64,000 bases of DNA from Qipengyuania vulgaris (GTDB lineage: Bacteria > Pseudomonadota > Alphaproteobacteria > Sphingomonadales > Sphingomonadaceae). Within the stretch, counting starts at the first letter, position 1; each line of letters starts with the position of its first letter. Positions 17,198-25,812 of the stretch are shown here, one piece after another. A program made the translations under genes and the position numbers. The notes beneath the pieces are model-generated. The model saw only the letters and a list, made by a program, of their open reading frames with translations, did no database searches and was not told where the DNA came from. Location of the stretch: assembly GCF_009827325.1 (NCBI RefSeq), contig NZ_WTYC01000004.1:1-64000 (forward strand), given 5' to 3'.

Positions 17198-18487
17198 CTA
17201 CTCCGCCGCTTCCCGCTGGGCAAAACGCCATTCCGGCACCTTGTCCTCATCCGCCGCCCTCAGCCTGGCGCTCTCCTCCATGATCCATTCGCGGGTCATG
17301 GGGATGGCGCTGCGGTCTTTCACGTAGATCAGCTGCCAATTGACCATGTCGCCGTGGCGGAAGCTCCGTTCTGCCCCGGCGAGATAGTAAAGCCACATGC
17401 GGTAGAAGGTCTCGTCGTACATATCGACGATCTCGGCGCGGTGCTGGACCGTGCGGTTATACCATTCCTCCAGCGTGTGACTGTAGTGGAAGCGCATCGC
17501 CTCCACGTCCATGACCTGCCAGCCGAACTGCTCGGACTGGCTCACCAGTTCGGACAGGGCGGGGATATAGCCGCCGGGGAAGATGTAGGTGCGCGTCCAG
17601 GCGTCGGTGAAGCCGGGAGGGCCGGCGCGGCCGCAGCAGTGGCTCATCATCACGCCGTCGGGCTTGAGCAGGCGGTTCGTGTGTTCGTAGAATTGCGGGT
17701 AATGCGGCGTGCCGACGTGTTCGAGGAGGCCGACCGAGCTGATCCGGTCGAACTGGCCCTGCACGTCGCGGTAGTCGGTGAGCGAGAACTTGACCCGGTC
17801 CGTCAGGCCCGCTTCCTCCGCGCGCTCCTTGCAGAAGGAGATCTGGTCGGGGGCGAGGGCAACGCCGTGGACCTCCACGTCGTAATGCCGCGCAAGATAA
17901 AGCGCAAAGCCGCCCCAGCCACAGCCGATGTCGAGGATGCGCTGGCCGGGCTTGATGTTGAGCTTGGCGGCGAGATGCGCCTTCTTGTCGAGTTGCGCCT
18001 TTTCGAGCGAGGTCGTGGCCGGATCCTCGCGGTAATAGGCCATGGTGTACTGGCGGTCCTCGTCGAGGAAACGCTCGTAAAGTTCGCGGGTGAGGTTGTA
18101 GGTATGCTCCGCGTTCTTCTTCGCCTTGCCGCGCAAATTGATGCTGTCGGCCTTGGCGAGGAGCCGCTGGGCATTCCGGCGGAGCGCGCCCTTGGGCTTG
18201 AGCCGCTGATCGCCGGGGCGGCCCGCCTGCTGCGTGACGAACAGGATCAGGTCGCGGATATCGTAGGGCTCTTCCACCAGGAGCCAGCCCCACATGAACG
18301 CCTCGCCCGCGCCCATTTGCGGATAGCGCGCAATGTGATTGGCGGCCTTCTTGTTGGTCAGGCGGATATGGATTGGCGGCTCGCCCGCATCGCCGGTTCC
18401 GTACTCGTAGTTCTTACCGTCATGATCGGTGACGATCAGCCGACCGTGCTTCACTGCCGATTTCAGGAATTTGTCGAGTAGCCACAT
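17198..18487 (-). CDS. cfa: Cyclopropane-fatty-acyl-phospholipid synthase
   Basis: A 429-residue methyltransferase that uses S-adenosylmethionine to convert cis-unsaturated acyl chains of membrane lipids to cyclopropane chains. The SAM-binding motif LDIGCGWGGF is at residues 185-194. Family blocks QYTMAYYRED, LEKAQLDKK, RISSVGLLEHVG and RTYIFPGGYIPALSE are present. Length suits the long form with an N-terminal lipid-binding domain. Monocistronic, convergent with MgtC/SapB. Confidence 0.95.
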   Translation of the reverse strand: MWLLDKFLKSAVKHGRLIVTDHDGKNYEYGTGDAGEPPIHIRLTNKKAANHIARYPQMGAGEAFMWGWLLVEEPYDIRDLILFVTQQAGRPGDQRLKPKGALRRNAQRLLAKADSINLRGKAKKNAEHTYNLTRELYERFLDEDRQYTMAYYREDPATTSLEKAQLDKKAHLAAKLNIKPGQRILDIGCGWGGFALYLARHYDVEVHGVALAPDQISFCKERAEEAGLTDRVKFSLTDYRDVQGQFDRISSVGLLEHVGTPHYPQFYEHTNRLLKPDGVMMSHCCGRAGPPGFTDAWTRTYIFPGGYIPALSELVSQSEQFGWQVMDVEAMRFHYSHTLEEWYNRTVQHRAEIVDMYDETFYRMWLYYLAGAERSFRHGDMVNWQLIYVKDRSAIPMTREWIMEESARLRAADEDKVPEWRFAQREAAE

Positions 18488-18576
18488 GGATTTGAACGCG
18501 TCCCTTCCAATTCACTTTTCGCAAGCGAGCATGGCACGGCATTGCGGGGAGTCAATCGCGTGCTAGGCTATTGTCC

Positions 18577-19014
18577 ATGGCAGAGGCGAAAACCCAGATT
18601 ACCGGCGTCGATCCGGCGGACTTCATCGAAGGCGTGGAGCCGGAGAAAAAGCGCGAAGAGGCGAAAGTGCTCGATGCGATGTTCCGCAAGGTGACGGGCG
18701 AAATCCCGAAGATGTGGGGGCCGAGCATAATCGGTTATGGCGCATTCCGGACAACCTATGCCAGCGGCCGTGATGTCCACTGGCTGCGCAGCGGATTCAG
18801 CCCGCGTAAGGCGAAGCATTCGCTCTATCTCATGGGCGGTTATTGCGATGAAGTGGCGGGCAAGCGGCGCGACGAGTTGCTGGAGAGGCTCGGCAAATAC
18901 AGCACGGGCAAGAGCTGTCTCTACATCAACAAGCTGGCCGATGTGGATATGGAAGTGCTGGAGGAACTGCTGCGCAACGACTGGAAAGCGATGGCGCGGG
19001 CTTACCCGGAATAA
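18577..19014 (+). CDS. DUF1801 (YdhG-like) domain protein
   Basis: 145-residue soluble protein. The EEAKVLDAMFRKVTGE... IPKMWGPSIIGYGAFRTTYASG block and the closing KSCLYINKLADVDMEVLEELL helix are typical of DUF1801 proteins, which are small and of unknown function. ATG 18577 is chosen; a TTG two codons upstream is possible. The ribosome site is weak. It lies in a narrow gap between cfa and the molybdenum-enzyme operon and is convergent with the latter. Confidence 0.85.
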   Translation: MAEAKTQITGVDPADFIEGVEPEKKREEAKVLDAMFRKVTGEIPKMWGPSIIGYGAFRTTYASGRDVHWLRSGFSPRKAKHSLYLMGGYCDEVAGKRRDELLERLGKYSTGKSCLYINKLADVDMEVLEELLRNDWKAMARAYPE

Positions 19015-19017
19015 CGA

Positions 19018-19755
19018 TCAGATCCCCGCGTACCACTGATAGCCGCGGTCTTCCCAATAGCCGCCGTTTCCTTCGCCGATATCATCAAGGCTCGCGACCG
19101 CCTCGATTGCGGTGAGATATTTGGCGTGTTTGTACCCAAGCTGCCGCTCGATCCGCATCCGTAGTGGGGCGCCGTTGCGGACGGGAATGGGCTCGCCGTT
19201 GAGCCGGTGGGCGACGATGGTCTGGGGGTGATAGGCATCGATCAGGTCGACGCTCTCGTAATAGTCCGCACCATTGAGGTTGTCTGCGCAGCGGAAGACG
19301 ACGAACCTCGCTTCCGGCCTCAGTTTTGCTGCATCGAGCAGGACCGAGAGTTGCGGCCCGGTCCACTCGCCGATCGCGCTCCACCCTTCCACGCAGTCGT
19401 GGCGAGTTACCTGCGTGCGCTGGGGGAGGCGGCGGATGTTGTCGAGACTGAGACTCATCGGATTGTCGACCAGGCCCCGCACCTCGAGCCGCCAGTTGTC
19501 GAAATTGTCGGCGGCCTGCTGCGGGTAATCGCCGTTCTGCGGATCGACCGAGCCGTTACCGCGAAAATAGGACGAGATTGCGCTACGCGGGTATTCGGGG
19601 GCCAGCGCCTTGCGGTCGGTCAGGAACCGATGGGCGCCTTCGTGCCACTTCTCGGCGGCACCGAGCAGTTTCGATCCCGCGTTCGTTTCGGCCACCTTAT
19701 TGCAGCCGGCGACGAAGGCGGCACCGAGAACGGCGAGGAATCCCCTACGCTTCAT
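19018..19755 (-). CDS. Molybdopterin-dependent oxidoreductase (sulfite-oxidase fold)
   Basis: A 245-residue exported enzyme. The N-terminus MKRRGFLAVLGAAFVAGCN combines a twin-arginine-like start with a lipobox (VAGC), so it may be a Tat-exported lipoprotein. The molybdopterin domain shows WRLEVRGLVDNP, THDC-type HDCVEGW with the molybdenum-ligand cysteine, then WTGPQLSVLLDAA and GAPLRMRIERQLGYKHAKY. It is shorter than eukaryotic sulfite oxidase and lacks a dimerisation domain, like MsrP/YedY. Its start overlaps the end of the cytochrome b gene by 11 bases, which points to a joint redox complex. Substrate unknown. Confidence 0.9.
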   Translation of the reverse strand: MKRRGFLAVLGAAFVAGCNKVAETNAGSKLLGAAEKWHEGAHRFLTDRKALAPEYPRSAISSYFRGNGSVDPQNGDYPQQAADNFDNWRLEVRGLVDNPMSLSLDNIRRLPQRTQVTRHDCVEGWSAIGEWTGPQLSVLLDAAKLRPEARFVVFRCADNLNGADYYESVDLIDAYHPQTIVAHRLNGEPIPVRNGAPLRMRIERQLGYKHAKYLTAIEAVASLDDIGEGNGGYWEDRGYQWYAGI

Positions 19756-20416
19756 AACTTCGTCCTCCGGTAATCATGTCGCGGATCTGACCGAACGGAC
19801 CGGCAAGTAGCACCAGCAAGACGTGCACGATAAAGAAACCCAATGTCGCGAATGCGAAGATGAAATGCAGGCTGCGCGCCGACTGCCTTCCCCCAAGAAT
19901 TTCGACGAGCCAGCCGAAGGTCGGCTCCATCCCGGGGCTGATGGCAATGCCGGTGAACACCATCATCGGGAGGAATACGCCCAGCACCAGCCCATAGGCG
20001 AGTTTCTGGAGGAAATTGTATTTTCCCTGACCGTGGTCGAAATCAAGCCTGAGATGCGCCTTGATGTCGCCGGCTATCGCGGCGGGCTTCCATTCCTGCC
20101 GTGCTGTGGCGATGTCTCGCTTGAAATGGCGGTTAACCAGCATGGCAATCCACATGAAAAGCAGGCCGATCGCAAAGGGCCAAGCCATGAGGATATGCCA
20201 GTCGCGAGCCACGGCCAAGCTGTAATAGCCCGGGATCGTCATCCAGTCGGGAAAGCGCGGCACCATCAGCCAAGCCTGTTCGGGCGCGAACCCCCAGTCC
20301 CCCCAGTAAAGGCGGGGATGTGCGTTTGAAATCGTCAGTCCCGACATGAACAGCACGACAACGCAAGCGAGGTTGATCCAGTGCCAGAGCCGGGTCGAAA
20401 GCTTGTGCCGTTTCAT
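19745..20416 (-). CDS. Cytochrome b561-type membrane subunit
   Basis: A 223-residue integral membrane protein with four main hydrophobic helices and conserved histidines (KRHKLSTRLWHW at the start, RDWHILMAWPF, SLHFIFAF and FFIVHVLL) suited to bind two haems b. Such proteins pass electrons between quinol and a periplasmic partner. Overlaps the molybdenum subunit downstream by 11 bases and the SDR gene upstream by 4 (ATGA type), so the three genes are one operon. Analogous in function, not necessarily in sequence, to MsrQ/YedZ. Confidence 0.88.
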   Translation of the reverse strand: MKRHKLSTRLWHWINLACVVVLFMSGLTISNAHPRLYWGDWGFAPEQAWLMVPRFPDWMTIPGYYSLAVARDWHILMAWPFAIGLLFMWIAMLVNRHFKRDIATARQEWKPAAIAGDIKAHLRLDFDHGQGKYNFLQKLAYGLVLGVFLPMMVFTGIAISPGMEPTFGWLVEILGGRQSARSLHFIFAFATLGFFIVHVLLVLLAGPFGQIRDMITGGRSYEA

Positions 20417-21183
20417 GTCGGAGTTGCTTCCCTCGCGAGATAGATGACATCGCGCTGCTGGCGAAGCAGGTGTTGCCCGCTATCGACATAGAGCGTCTGT
20501 CCGCTGGCCAGATGTCCTTGCGCCAGAAACAACGCCGCTTCCGCCACTTCCGTGGCGGGAGTGCGGCGACCCAGCAGGTTCATTCTGTGCGAAATTTCCG
20601 CCTCTTCATCGCTCTGGTCGTGGCTGGCAAGGATAGCACCCGGGGCGAGGCTGTACACACGGTCGTCCGGTCCAGCCGCCCCCATGGAAAGCATGGCAGT
20701 AGTGACATCGAGAGCATACTTGCTCATCGTGTAGCTGAAGAAGTCGGGGTTCGGATTGGCCAGCTTCTGGTCGGTTATCTGGATAACCCTGCGCCCGGCC
20801 TTGGACCTTGCGTGCGCGAGATAGGTTTGAGCCATGGCTGCGGGGCTGCGGGCATTGACCTGCATGGCCCGTTCGTTCGTTTGGCGATCCAGCGCGAGGA
20901 CGTCATCGGGATCGAATATCGATGCGCAATTCACCAAGCCTCGCCAATCCGCGAGTTTTCCAGCAAGCCTTTCGATCATGGTTATGCCTGCTGCGGTATC
21001 GGAGAGGTCGGCCTCGAATACCTCGGCGCTGGGAAGCTTTTCGGCCAGTGCTTCGGCTGCGGTGCCGGAAGAATTGTAGTGGATGACGACATGCCATCCT
21101 GCCTCGCCGAAAGTTCGGGAGATAGCTTCGCCGATCCGCTTGGCTCCGCCCGTTACGAGTACCGAAGGTCTGTCCTGCGTCAT
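20413..21183 (-). CDS. Short-chain dehydrogenase/reductase, pteridine-reductase-like
   Basis: A 256-residue Rossmann enzyme. The nucleotide site reads TGGAKRIGE; an Arg in this position is common in pteridine reductases and FolM and suggests NADPH. The catalytic YxxxK is in SYTMSKYAL, and the second strand carries EADLSD. ATG 21183 gives the usual distance to the TGG motif; an ATG eight codons upstream is possible. It is first in the operon with the cytochrome b and molybdenum subunits. A role in pterin chemistry beside a molybdopterin enzyme is tempting, but the gene pairing is the only evidence. Confidence 0.85.
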   Translation of the reverse strand: MTQDRPSVLVTGGAKRIGEAISRTFGEAGWHVVIHYNSSGTAAEALAEKLPSAEVFEADLSDTAAGITMIERLAGKLADWRGLVNCASIFDPDDVLALDRQTNERAMQVNARSPAAMAQTYLAHARSKAGRRVIQITDQKLANPNPDFFSYTMSKYALDVTTAMLSMGAAGPDDRVYSLAPGAILASHDQSDEEAEISHRMNLLGRRTPATEVAEAALFLAQGHLASGQTLYVDSGQHLLRQQRDVIYLAREATPT

Positions 21184-21292
21184 GCAGGATGAACCATAAC
21201 AGCGCATTTGCCGAAAGGAAGCTGCCCAAATGAATTCGGCGCCGCCACCGCTGGGTGACGACGCCGAAAATAGCGTGCTTTAATTTTCCGCC

Positions 21293-21691
21293 TTAGCGGC
21301 AGCTAAGGCTGCCGCGGTCGATCTCGCGGCCCACGACTGCACCGACCGCGCCGCCGAGGATTGCTCCAAGCGTACGGTCGCCGCGACCGGCGAGTTCATG
21401 GCCGGCCAAGGCACCGACGCCAGCGCCTATCACGAGGCCGGTAGTGCCATTGTCGCGCTTGCAGTAATAACGTCCGTCACGGCCCCGCCACATGTGGCTG
21501 TTGCGGGAGATGCGGCGCGGTTGCACGTAATAGCCGCGGTCGTCATACGTGCGGTAACGGTGTGCCCGGTCCTTGGCACGCTTTCCATGGGCCGGCGCCC
21601 AGGACGGCGGATCGGCTGCTGCCGGTGCTGCGGTGCCAATACCGGTCAGTGCCAAAGTTGCGGCGCCAAATGCGATTGCGAATTTTTTCAT
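21293..21691 (-). CDS. Glycine-zipper 2TM outer-membrane protein (17-kDa antigen type)
   Basis: 132 residues with a signal peptide (MKKFAIAFGAATLALTG...APAAA). The mature region is basic and Tyr/Arg-rich, with YYCKRDNGTTG, followed by the glycine-zipper pair VIGAGVGALAGHELAG and GAILGGAVGAVVGREID and a final Cys. This matches the Rickettsia 17-kDa surface antigen-like family that inserts in the outer membrane. ATG 21691 has AAGGGG upstream; the frame is open further back but with no ribosome site. Monocistronic. Confidence 0.85.
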   Translation of the reverse strand: MKKFAIAFGAATLALTGIGTAAPAAADPPSWAPAHGKRAKDRAHRYRTYDDRGYYVQPRRISRNSHMWRGRDGRYYCKRDNGTTGLVIGAGVGALAGHELAGRGDRTLGAILGGAVGAVVGREIDRGSLSCR

Positions 21692-21818
21692 TCTACGTCC
21701 CCTTTTATCAGGTCTCTGGCGACGTGATTGCGCGGCGGAATACAACCGCCGATGAACGGACGCGATTAACTCGAAATTAGCGATAAATTGTGCGGAAAAA
21801 TTGGATGAGCCGAGCCGA

Positions 21819-22469
21819 TCAGCGCAATTTCGCCGCAAGCTTTGCCTGCCACTGTGGCCCTAGTTGTGAGATCGAGAGCAGATCGCGCATGTCCGATAGC
21901 GTGGAATCACGCTTCGGATCGAAAAGCAGGACGAATGCGTCCTCCACGTTCCAGCGCGTCTGGACTCTTTCGACCAATTCTATGCGATCTCCAGCCTTTA
22001 CTCGTCCCTCCTCGAGTACGCGGAAATACCAGCCGCAGCGGTGATTGGCGATTATCCGGCGCACCATGTCTTTGCGGCGGAAATGCCTTTCGAGCGTGCT
22101 GCAGGGCTGGCGGCCCATGCTCAGTTCGAGCAGGGATGCGCCAAGGCGAAATCGGTCACCGATAAATACCTGTGCCTCGGTGAGCCCTTCTGCGTGGAGA
22201 TTTTCACCGAAGGCGCCAGGAGAAGACAGACGCTCCACATCCGGAATCTCACTGCGCCAGCAAGGATAGTGATCGGCGGCATAGAGATGAACCGCCATAT
22301 GCTCGCCGCCGTGATGTTTCCTGTCCGACTGGGTATCACCCTCGAGACCCATCCTGCCGATCCTCACTGGTCCGTCCACGATCTGCTTATCTATCGAGCT
22401 GATCTTGCCGTCGGCCAAAGGAGCTGGTTGGCCTACGCATAAAGCATGAACGATCGCACTCTCGGTCAT
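21819..22469 (-). CDS. MOSC domain-containing protein
   Basis: A 216-residue protein of the YiiM-like MOSC family. Blocks include GRMGLEGDTQSDRKHHGGEH, SPGAFGENL, IGDRFRLG and LSMGRQPCSTLERHF; the Cys in this last motif is the conserved sulfur-carrier position. MOSC proteins act in sulfur transfer and in reduction of N-hydroxylated compounds with molybdenum cofactor. Start overlaps the methyltransferase stop by four bases; third gene of the rlmN operon. Confidence 0.9.
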   Translation of the reverse strand: MTESAIVHALCVGQPAPLADGKISSIDKQIVDGPVRIGRMGLEGDTQSDRKHHGGEHMAVHLYAADHYPCWRSEIPDVERLSSPGAFGENLHAEGLTEAQVFIGDRFRLGASLLELSMGRQPCSTLERHFRRKDMVRRIIANHRCGWYFRVLEEGRVKAGDRIELVERVQTRWNVEDAFVLLFDPKRDSTLSDMRDLLSISQLGPQWQAKLAAKLR

Positions 22470-23059
22470 GATCGCGCTACCGTCAGTGCGATCCAGTCGC
22501 GCACCGTTCCGTCGGCGCCTTCACCCCGGTAAATGTGGGTGTCGAGCAATTCGAAAGCAGCGCTGCGATAGGCGCTCTCGATCCATTCTGGATCGGGAAA
22601 ATTGTGCAGTCGCCCAAGCAGGCAGCGACCCTCGCCATCGCCGAGTTTGAAATTGGCGAAATGCAGGCCGCCGGGCTTGAGGGCACGCCGAATGGCACCG
22701 AGCACTTCGCGTAGATCGTGGCGGGCGACATGAAGCAGACAGGCGTGCGCCCAGACTGCATCATATTCTTCCTCGGCTCGCAGTTCGTCGAAACGCATGA
22801 CCCGCGCGCCCACGCCGAAGCGCTCATTGGCCTTGCGTACCATGCCGGGAACCGCGTCGGTCGCGTCCAGCAGGAAGCCGCGTTTGATAATTCGCGCCGA
22901 ATCCCGTCCCCCGCCGCATCCCAGCTCCAGGATGTGGGCGCCGGGTTTCAAACGGTCGAGAAATGCGTCCAGATGGCGGCTGGGCGCTTGGCGGAAGCTC
23001 AATGTATAGTGCGGTGCGTTCGCTTCGTAATAAGCGATCGTCGCCGCGTCGGCGCTCAC
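22466..23059 (-). CDS. Class I SAM-dependent methyltransferase
   Basis: A 197-residue soluble methyltransferase. The SAM-binding motif I is [12 protein letters not shown]; then [10 protein letters not shown] and a post-motif [11 protein letters not shown]-like strand ([15 protein letters not shown]). Start is a GTG at 23059 that overlaps the rlmN stop (GTGA), so translation is coupled; the open frame extends upstream, but that part lies inside rlmN. Substrate unknown. Second gene of a three-gene operon. Confidence 0.88.
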   Translation of the reverse strand: MSADAATIAYYEANAPHYTLSFRQAPSRHLDAFLDRLKPGAHILELGCGGGRDSARIIKRGFLLDATDAVPGMVRKANERFGVGARVMRFDELRAEEEYDAVWAHACLLHVARHDLREVLGAIRRALKPGGLHFANFKLGDGEGRCLLGRLHNFPDPEWIESAYRSAAFELLDTHIYRGEGADGTVRDWIALTVARS

Positions 23060-24306
23060 GCGGAAGCGACCTCGACTGCCTCGGCCGCTTCGCGATCGAG
23101 CTGGGCCCGACTCTTCTTTTCGGCCGCCGTCTTGAGCTGCCCGCAAGCCGCGTCGATGTCGCGGCCGCGCGGCGTGCGCACAGGCGCGGAAATTCCGCCC
23201 TCGAAAACAATATCGGAGAAGCGCTTCACCCGCTCGGGCGTCGAGCATTCATAGCCTGCTCCGGGCCATGGGTTGAACGGGATCAGGTTGACTTTGGCAG
23301 GCAGTTTGTACCGTTTGATCAGGCGAACCAGTTCGCGGGCATGCTCGTCGGTGTCGTTCTTGTCCCTGAGCATAACGTATTCGAAGGTAATGCGCCGGGC
23401 ATTGCTGGAACCGGGATAGGCCGCGCAGGCCGCCAGCAATTCTTCGATGCCGTATTTTTTGTTTAGCGGTACGATTTCGTCGCGGATTTCCTTTGTCACC
23501 GCGTGCAATGACACCGCAAGGTTCACGCCGATTTCCTCGCCGCAGCGATCCATCATGGGGACGACGCCGCTGGTCGACAGCGTAATGCGTCGCTTGGACA
23601 GGGCAAGACCGTCCCCGTCCATGACCAGTTTCAACGCGCCCTTGACGTTGTCGAAATTGTAAAGCGGTTCGCCCATGCCCATCATCACGATGTTCGTGAG
23701 CAGTCGGCCATCGGAAGTATATTCCGCGCTGTCTTCCAACTCTTCCAGTCCCGCCATGGATCCTTTGGGCCATTCACCCAAGGCATCCCGAGCCAGCATG
23801 ACCTGGCCGACGATTTCGCCCGGAGTGAGGTTGCGCACGAGCTTCATCGTGCCCGTGTGGCAGAAGCGGCAATTCAGCGTGCAGCCTACTTGGCTCGATA
23901 CGCAAAGCGTCCCTCGATCCGCGTCGGGGATGAAGACCATTTCGAATTCGTGCCCGTCGGCTGTCTTCAACAACCATTTGCGGGTTCCGTCGGTCGAATG
24001 CTGCGCTTCGACGACTTCGGGCCGGCCAATCACGAAGCGTTCCGTCAACCACGGGCGCATGGTCTTGGCGATATCGGTCATCGCCTCGAATTCGGTCACG
24101 CCGCGATGGTAAAGCCAGTGAAAGACCTGCTTGGCACGCAATTTGGCCTGCTTTGCATCCAGCCCGGCTTCAGCGAAAAGTTCGCGAATACGTTCTTTGG
24201 GTAAACCGATCAGGTCAATCCGGCCATCGTCGCGCGGCGTTATATCACGCGCGACAGGAACCGGGTCGATCTGCCCGGGAATGCTCATCAAACTGGTATC
24301 TGCCAT
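23056..24306 (-). CDS. rlmN: Dual-specificity 23S rRNA/tRNA adenine-C2 methyltransferase
   Basis: A 416-residue radical-SAM enzyme that methylates C2 of A2503 in 23S rRNA and A37 in some tRNAs. The iron-sulfur motif [11 protein letters not shown] has the expected CxxxCxxC. Other motifs are [43 protein letters not shown] and the C-terminal [15 protein letters not shown] with the methyl-carrying Cys. N-terminal HhH-like region [19 protein letters not shown] 24306 has AGGCGGG upstream; ATG 24333 and 24288 are alternatives. First gene of the operon with a methyltransferase and MOSC gene. Confidence 0.96.
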   Translation of the reverse strand: MADTSLMSIPGQIDPVPVARDITPRDDGRIDLIGLPKERIRELFAEAGLDAKQAKLRAKQVFHWLYHRGVTEFEAMTDIAKTMRPWLTERFVIGRPEVVEAQHSTDGTRKWLLKTADGHEFEMVFIPDADRGTLCVSSQVGCTLNCRFCHTGTMKLVRNLTPGEIVGQVMLARDALGEWPKGSMAGLEELEDSAEYTSDGRLLTNIVMMGMGEPLYNFDNVKGALKLVMDGDGLALSKRRITLSTSGVVPMMDRCGEEIGVNLAVSLHAVTKEIRDEIVPLNKKYGIEELLAACAAYPGSSNARRITFEYVMLRDKNDTDEHARELVRLIKRYKLPAKVNLIPFNPWPGAGYECSTPERVKRFSDIVFEGGISAPVRTPRGRDIDAACGQLKTAAEKKSRAQLDREAAEAVEVASA

Positions 24307-24602
24307 GGGAAGCCCGCCTATAGGTGCAATCAACTAAAAAGGAAAGTCCGTGCGGGGCGCAAAGCAATTCTCCAAACCCGGTCGGGTTCCAGCTTTTCGT
24401 CGAGAACGCGGTTCCGTTCGTCGACATTTTGTGCAGCGCACCATTTGTCGATGAAAAACAGCCGTTCGTCGCAGTTTATGTGGCTAAAAAATCACGATTT
24501 GCTGTTGTGCAGCGTTCATGAAACCGCGCGGGTTTCTTGCCGTTCTCATGGTCCACGCGGTCGAAATTCATGACCGCGGACAATAAGAATGGAGTTTAAA
24601 AA
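24307..24602 (+). promoter_or_regulatory. Promoter and structured 5' region of the beta-barrel gene
   Basis: A 296-base gap shared by divergent rlmN and the beta-barrel gene. It contains two pairs of direct repeats: CCGTTCGTCG at 24414 and 24462, and TTGTGCAGCG at 24429 and 24505. Two hairpins lie near the barrel start: GAAACC / GGTTTC at 24520-24536 and CGCGGTC / GACCGCG at 24556-24578. These may be operator half-sites and a structured mRNA leader. No gene seen. Confidence 0.45.
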
Positions 24603-25259
24603 ATGAAAACCACTTCAGCCCTTCTCGTCGCAGGTTCAATGCTCGCCGTTGCTACGCCCGCGATGGCACAAGACAGCAGCAACTTCGATGGCTTCCGCGT
24701 CGAAGCGCTCGCTGGCTACGACGTCAGTCAAGCAGGAAGCAGTGAAGACATCGAAGCTGAGAACGACGAGTCCATCGAAGGCGTTAGCTATGGCGTCGGC
24801 GTCGGCTACGATTATGACGCAGGCGGTGTCGTGATCGGTGTCGAAGGTGAATACGCCGGTTCGACCGCAGAGGTCGACTATAATAACGGCGACGTGGAAG
24901 CTTTCGGCATCGGAAACGTCTCCGCAGGTCGTGACCTTTACGCGGGTGCTCGGGTCGGTGTGAAGGCGAATGACGACCTCTTGGTGTATGCCAAGGGCGG
25001 TTATACCAACGCAACCTATGACATTCGTTCGGTGGGTGGTGACACCGAATTCCGCTCCGATATCGATACCGACGGCTATCGTCTGGGCGCGGGCGTGGAA
25101 TATGCTCTGAGCGGAAACACCTTTGCCAAGGTCGAATATCGCTATTCGAACTATTCGGACGCCGAAATCGACTACGAAGGTGATGCTCCTGACGTAGACC
25201 TCGGCGAGATCGACCTCGACCGTCATCAGGTAATGGCTGGCTTCGGCATGCGCTTCTAA
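24603..25259 (+). CDS. Outer-membrane beta-barrel protein (porin-like, Omp25/OmpA-barrel type)
   Basis: 218 residues with a signal peptide (cleavage after TPAMAQ) and an eight-strand-type barrel: alternating strands such as SYGVGVGYDYD, LYAGARVGVKAN, DGYRLGAGVEYAL and a final strand ending in Phe (HQVMAGFGMRF), the outer-membrane assembly signal. Loops are highly acidic (Asp/Glu), unusual enough to suggest cation binding or low isoelectric point. Resembles the opacity family of alphaproteobacterial barrels. GGAG upstream; followed by a strong terminator, so a highly expressed single gene is likely. Confidence 0.9.
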   Translation: MKTTSALLVAGSMLAVATPAMAQDSSNFDGFRVEALAGYDVSQAGSSEDIEAENDESIEGVSYGVGVGYDYDAGGVVIGVEGEYAGSTAEVDYNNGDVEAFGIGNVSAGRDLYAGARVGVKANDDLLVYAKGGYTNATYDIRSVGGDTEFRSDIDTDGYRLGAGVEYALSGNTFAKVEYRYSNYSDAEIDYEGDAPDVDLGEIDLDRHQVMAGFGMRF

Positions 25260-25283
25260 GCGCCGATATCAGCTTTTCTAAAG

Positions 25284-25315
25284 AAGGCCGGGAGCGAGTT
25301 CGCTCCCGGCCTTTT
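25284..25315 (+). terminator. Intrinsic terminator of the beta-barrel gene
   Basis: A 12-base GC-rich stem (GGCCGGGAGCGA / TCGCTCCCGGCC, with a short loop), ending in TTTT, 25 bases after the stop codon. Confidence 0.9.
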
Positions 25316-25320
25316 ACATC

Positions 25321-25812
25321 TCAGCGTCGCATGCAGGCGAGAGTGGCGGCATCGATGGCCGACGCTGCTCCAACCAGCTGGTATCGATCGGAGAAACGGC
25401 GACCGCGTGCGTCGGTCGCGGATACCGTCATGGTTTGGGCGTTGCGCATGGCGGTCACAATTGCTCTGTCCATCGCGGAGTCGCTCGCCCATGCATCCGC
25501 TTTACCCGGAACCAGCACAAAATTGGCTCGGCCGACTCTGAGGGAAACGCGCGAATTTTGCCGTAACGCCCGTGATAAACGAAAGTGGGTCTGGCTACGG
25601 ATTCGCCTGGCCGGCCAGGTACCGATCGTCGCATAGGGCTCGAAATCGCTCTGTCGCTGGGTCTCTTCTGCTTCCGAGATGGCATAACAGCGCGGAACCG
25701 ATGCATCGCGAAAAGCAGCCCACTTGGAGAACACGCCCAAGCTGTCCTTCGCGCTGAGCGGACCCGCTACTATCGCGACGATGGCGAAACCGACAGCTGC
25801 AAACTTATGCAT
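25321..25812 (-). CDS. Exported protein, IalB-like (invasion-associated locus B type)
   Basis: 163 residues with a signal peptide (MHKFAAVGFAIVAIVAG, cleavage near LSA). The mature N-terminus LGVFSKWAAFRDASVPRCYAI resembles the start of IalB-family periplasmic proteins, and the rest (VSLRVGRANFVLVPGKADAW, MTVSATDARGR) suits an all-beta fold. Two cysteines (RCYAI and the C-terminal LACMRR) may pair. Its ATG lies inside the end of greB (8-base overlap), so the two are co-translated. Function unknown. Confidence 0.7.
   Translation of the reverse strand: MHKFAAVGFAIVAIVAGPLSAKDSLGVFSKWAAFRDASVPRCYAISEAEETQRQSDFEPYATIGTWPARRIRSQTHFRLSRALRQNSRVSLRVGRANFVLVPGKADAWASDSAMDRAIVTAMRNAQTMTVSATDARGRRFSDRYQLVGAASAIDAATLACMRR

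Noticed and set aside
17354-18481. 375-codon rightward frame inside cfa
   Set aside because: Antisense shadow of cfa, which carries all expected motifs on the other strand.
24341-24350. GGAAAGTCCG, reminiscent of RNase P RNA
   Set aside because: Only this short string matches; the rest of the 400-base RNase P RNA pattern is missing.
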